From the NCBI RefSeq assembly GCF_006658505.1, contig NZ_VFUZ01000014.1, positions 1-64,000 of the forward strand: a DNA stretch of 64,000 nt, in the 5' to 3' direction. Positions 63,914-64,000 of this stretch are shown piece by piece. Within the stretch, counting starts at the first letter, position 1, and the number at the start of each line of letters is the position of its first letter. The notes under the pieces were generated by a model. The model was given only the letters and a program-made list of their open reading frames with translations. It made no database searches and had not been told where the DNA came from. The stretch comes from Mesorhizobium sp. B2-4-15. Its GTDB lineage: Bacteria > Pseudomonadota > Alphaproteobacteria > Rhizobiales > Rhizobiaceae. The position numbers and the translations under genes were made by a program.

Positions 63914-64000
63914 GCGCTGCCCCTCACCTGCCTGCCGGCATCCTCTCCCCATACAGGGACGGGGAGAGGGGCGCTCTCGTCGATGGTTTCGCCAGTCGCC
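63914..64000. repeat. Palindromic intergenic element (copy 4, cut by window edge)
   Basis: CTGCCCCTCACCTGCCTGCCGG with TCTCCCCATACAGGGACGGGGAGA and GGTTTCGCCAGTCGCC match the left half and core of copy 3. The right half is beyond the window. It fills the gap after the BMP-type ATPase gene. Confidence 0.75.

Overview
The window reads as ordinary chromosome of a Rhizobiales alphaproteobacterium, most likely a Mesorhizobium or close relative. Supporting features are the GC-rich codon use, a MucR-type regulator, a DUF1127 protein, a sigma-54-type glnK-amtB promoter, an OmpR-type regulator paired with a cyclic-nucleotide-binding protein as in Brucella, the hemC-hemD-mitofilin-like-hemY order, and several families of intergenic palindromic repeats. 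I see no rRNA, tRNA, CRISPR array or prophage. The only mobile element is an IS5-type transposase cut by the left edge.

Layout. 1-0.3 kb: IS5-family transposase fragment. 0.4-4.9 kb: lipoprotein, then succinate dehydrogenase sdhC-sdhD-sdhA-(DUF3052)-sdhB, with the DUF3052 gene wedged between sdhA and sdhB by one-base overlaps. 5-10 kb: a decayed piece of yceH, a membrane phosphoglycerol-transferase-like protein, intact yceH, osmC, a DGPF/YciI protein and a frameshifted TerB-like gene. 10-14.3 kb: ubiH-like hydroxylase divergent from tesB, then glnK-amtB. 14.5-22 kb: small exported protein, ftsK, lolA, xthA, cyclic-nucleotide-binding protein plus cenR/otpR-like regulator, L,D-transpeptidase, DUF1127. 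22-26 kb: LysR regulator, family-25 glycosyltransferase, DUF1761 protein, and an EVE gene joined by a frameshift to a methyltransferase gene, plus YciI. 26-33.4 kb: gpsA-tsaD divergent from hemC-hemD-mitofilin-like-hemY-terB. 33.4-37.4 kb: glutamine amidotransferase, MFS exporter, aminotransferase, mucR. 37.6-43.2 kb (minus strand): cytoplasmic glucoamylase-gnd-zwf-polyphosphate glucokinase, a unit that would turn alpha-glucan into glucose 6-phosphate and NADPH. 43.4-47.9 kb: complete sugar ABC transporter of the CUT2 type. 48-50.5 kb: tetR divergent from a frameshifted DHA2-type MFS exporter. 50.6-53.3 kb: fadB-like multifunctional beta-oxidation enzyme and a GFA protein. 53.4-57 kb: remnants of a GntR regulator and of a glycosyltransferase, followed by intact glutamine-synthetase-like and FAD oxidoreductase genes of probable polyamine/amine catabolism. 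57.2-61 kb: pcaR-type IclR regulator divergent from pcaI-pcaJ-pcaF, the end of the beta-ketoadipate pathway. 61.1-64 kb: BMP-family substrate-binding protein and its ATPase; the permeases should lie beyond the right edge.

The most notable observations are the DUF3052 gene embedded in the sdh operon, the glucan-to-NADPH operon, an unusual 17-residue tandem duplication at the front of the CUT2 ATPase, an in-frame internal deletion of a glycosyltransferase, four reading-frame breaks that could be real decay or sequence errors, a partial yceH duplication, and several families of structured intergenic repeats. I did not find a clearly novel multi-gene system; the DUF3052-sdh arrangement is the best lead.
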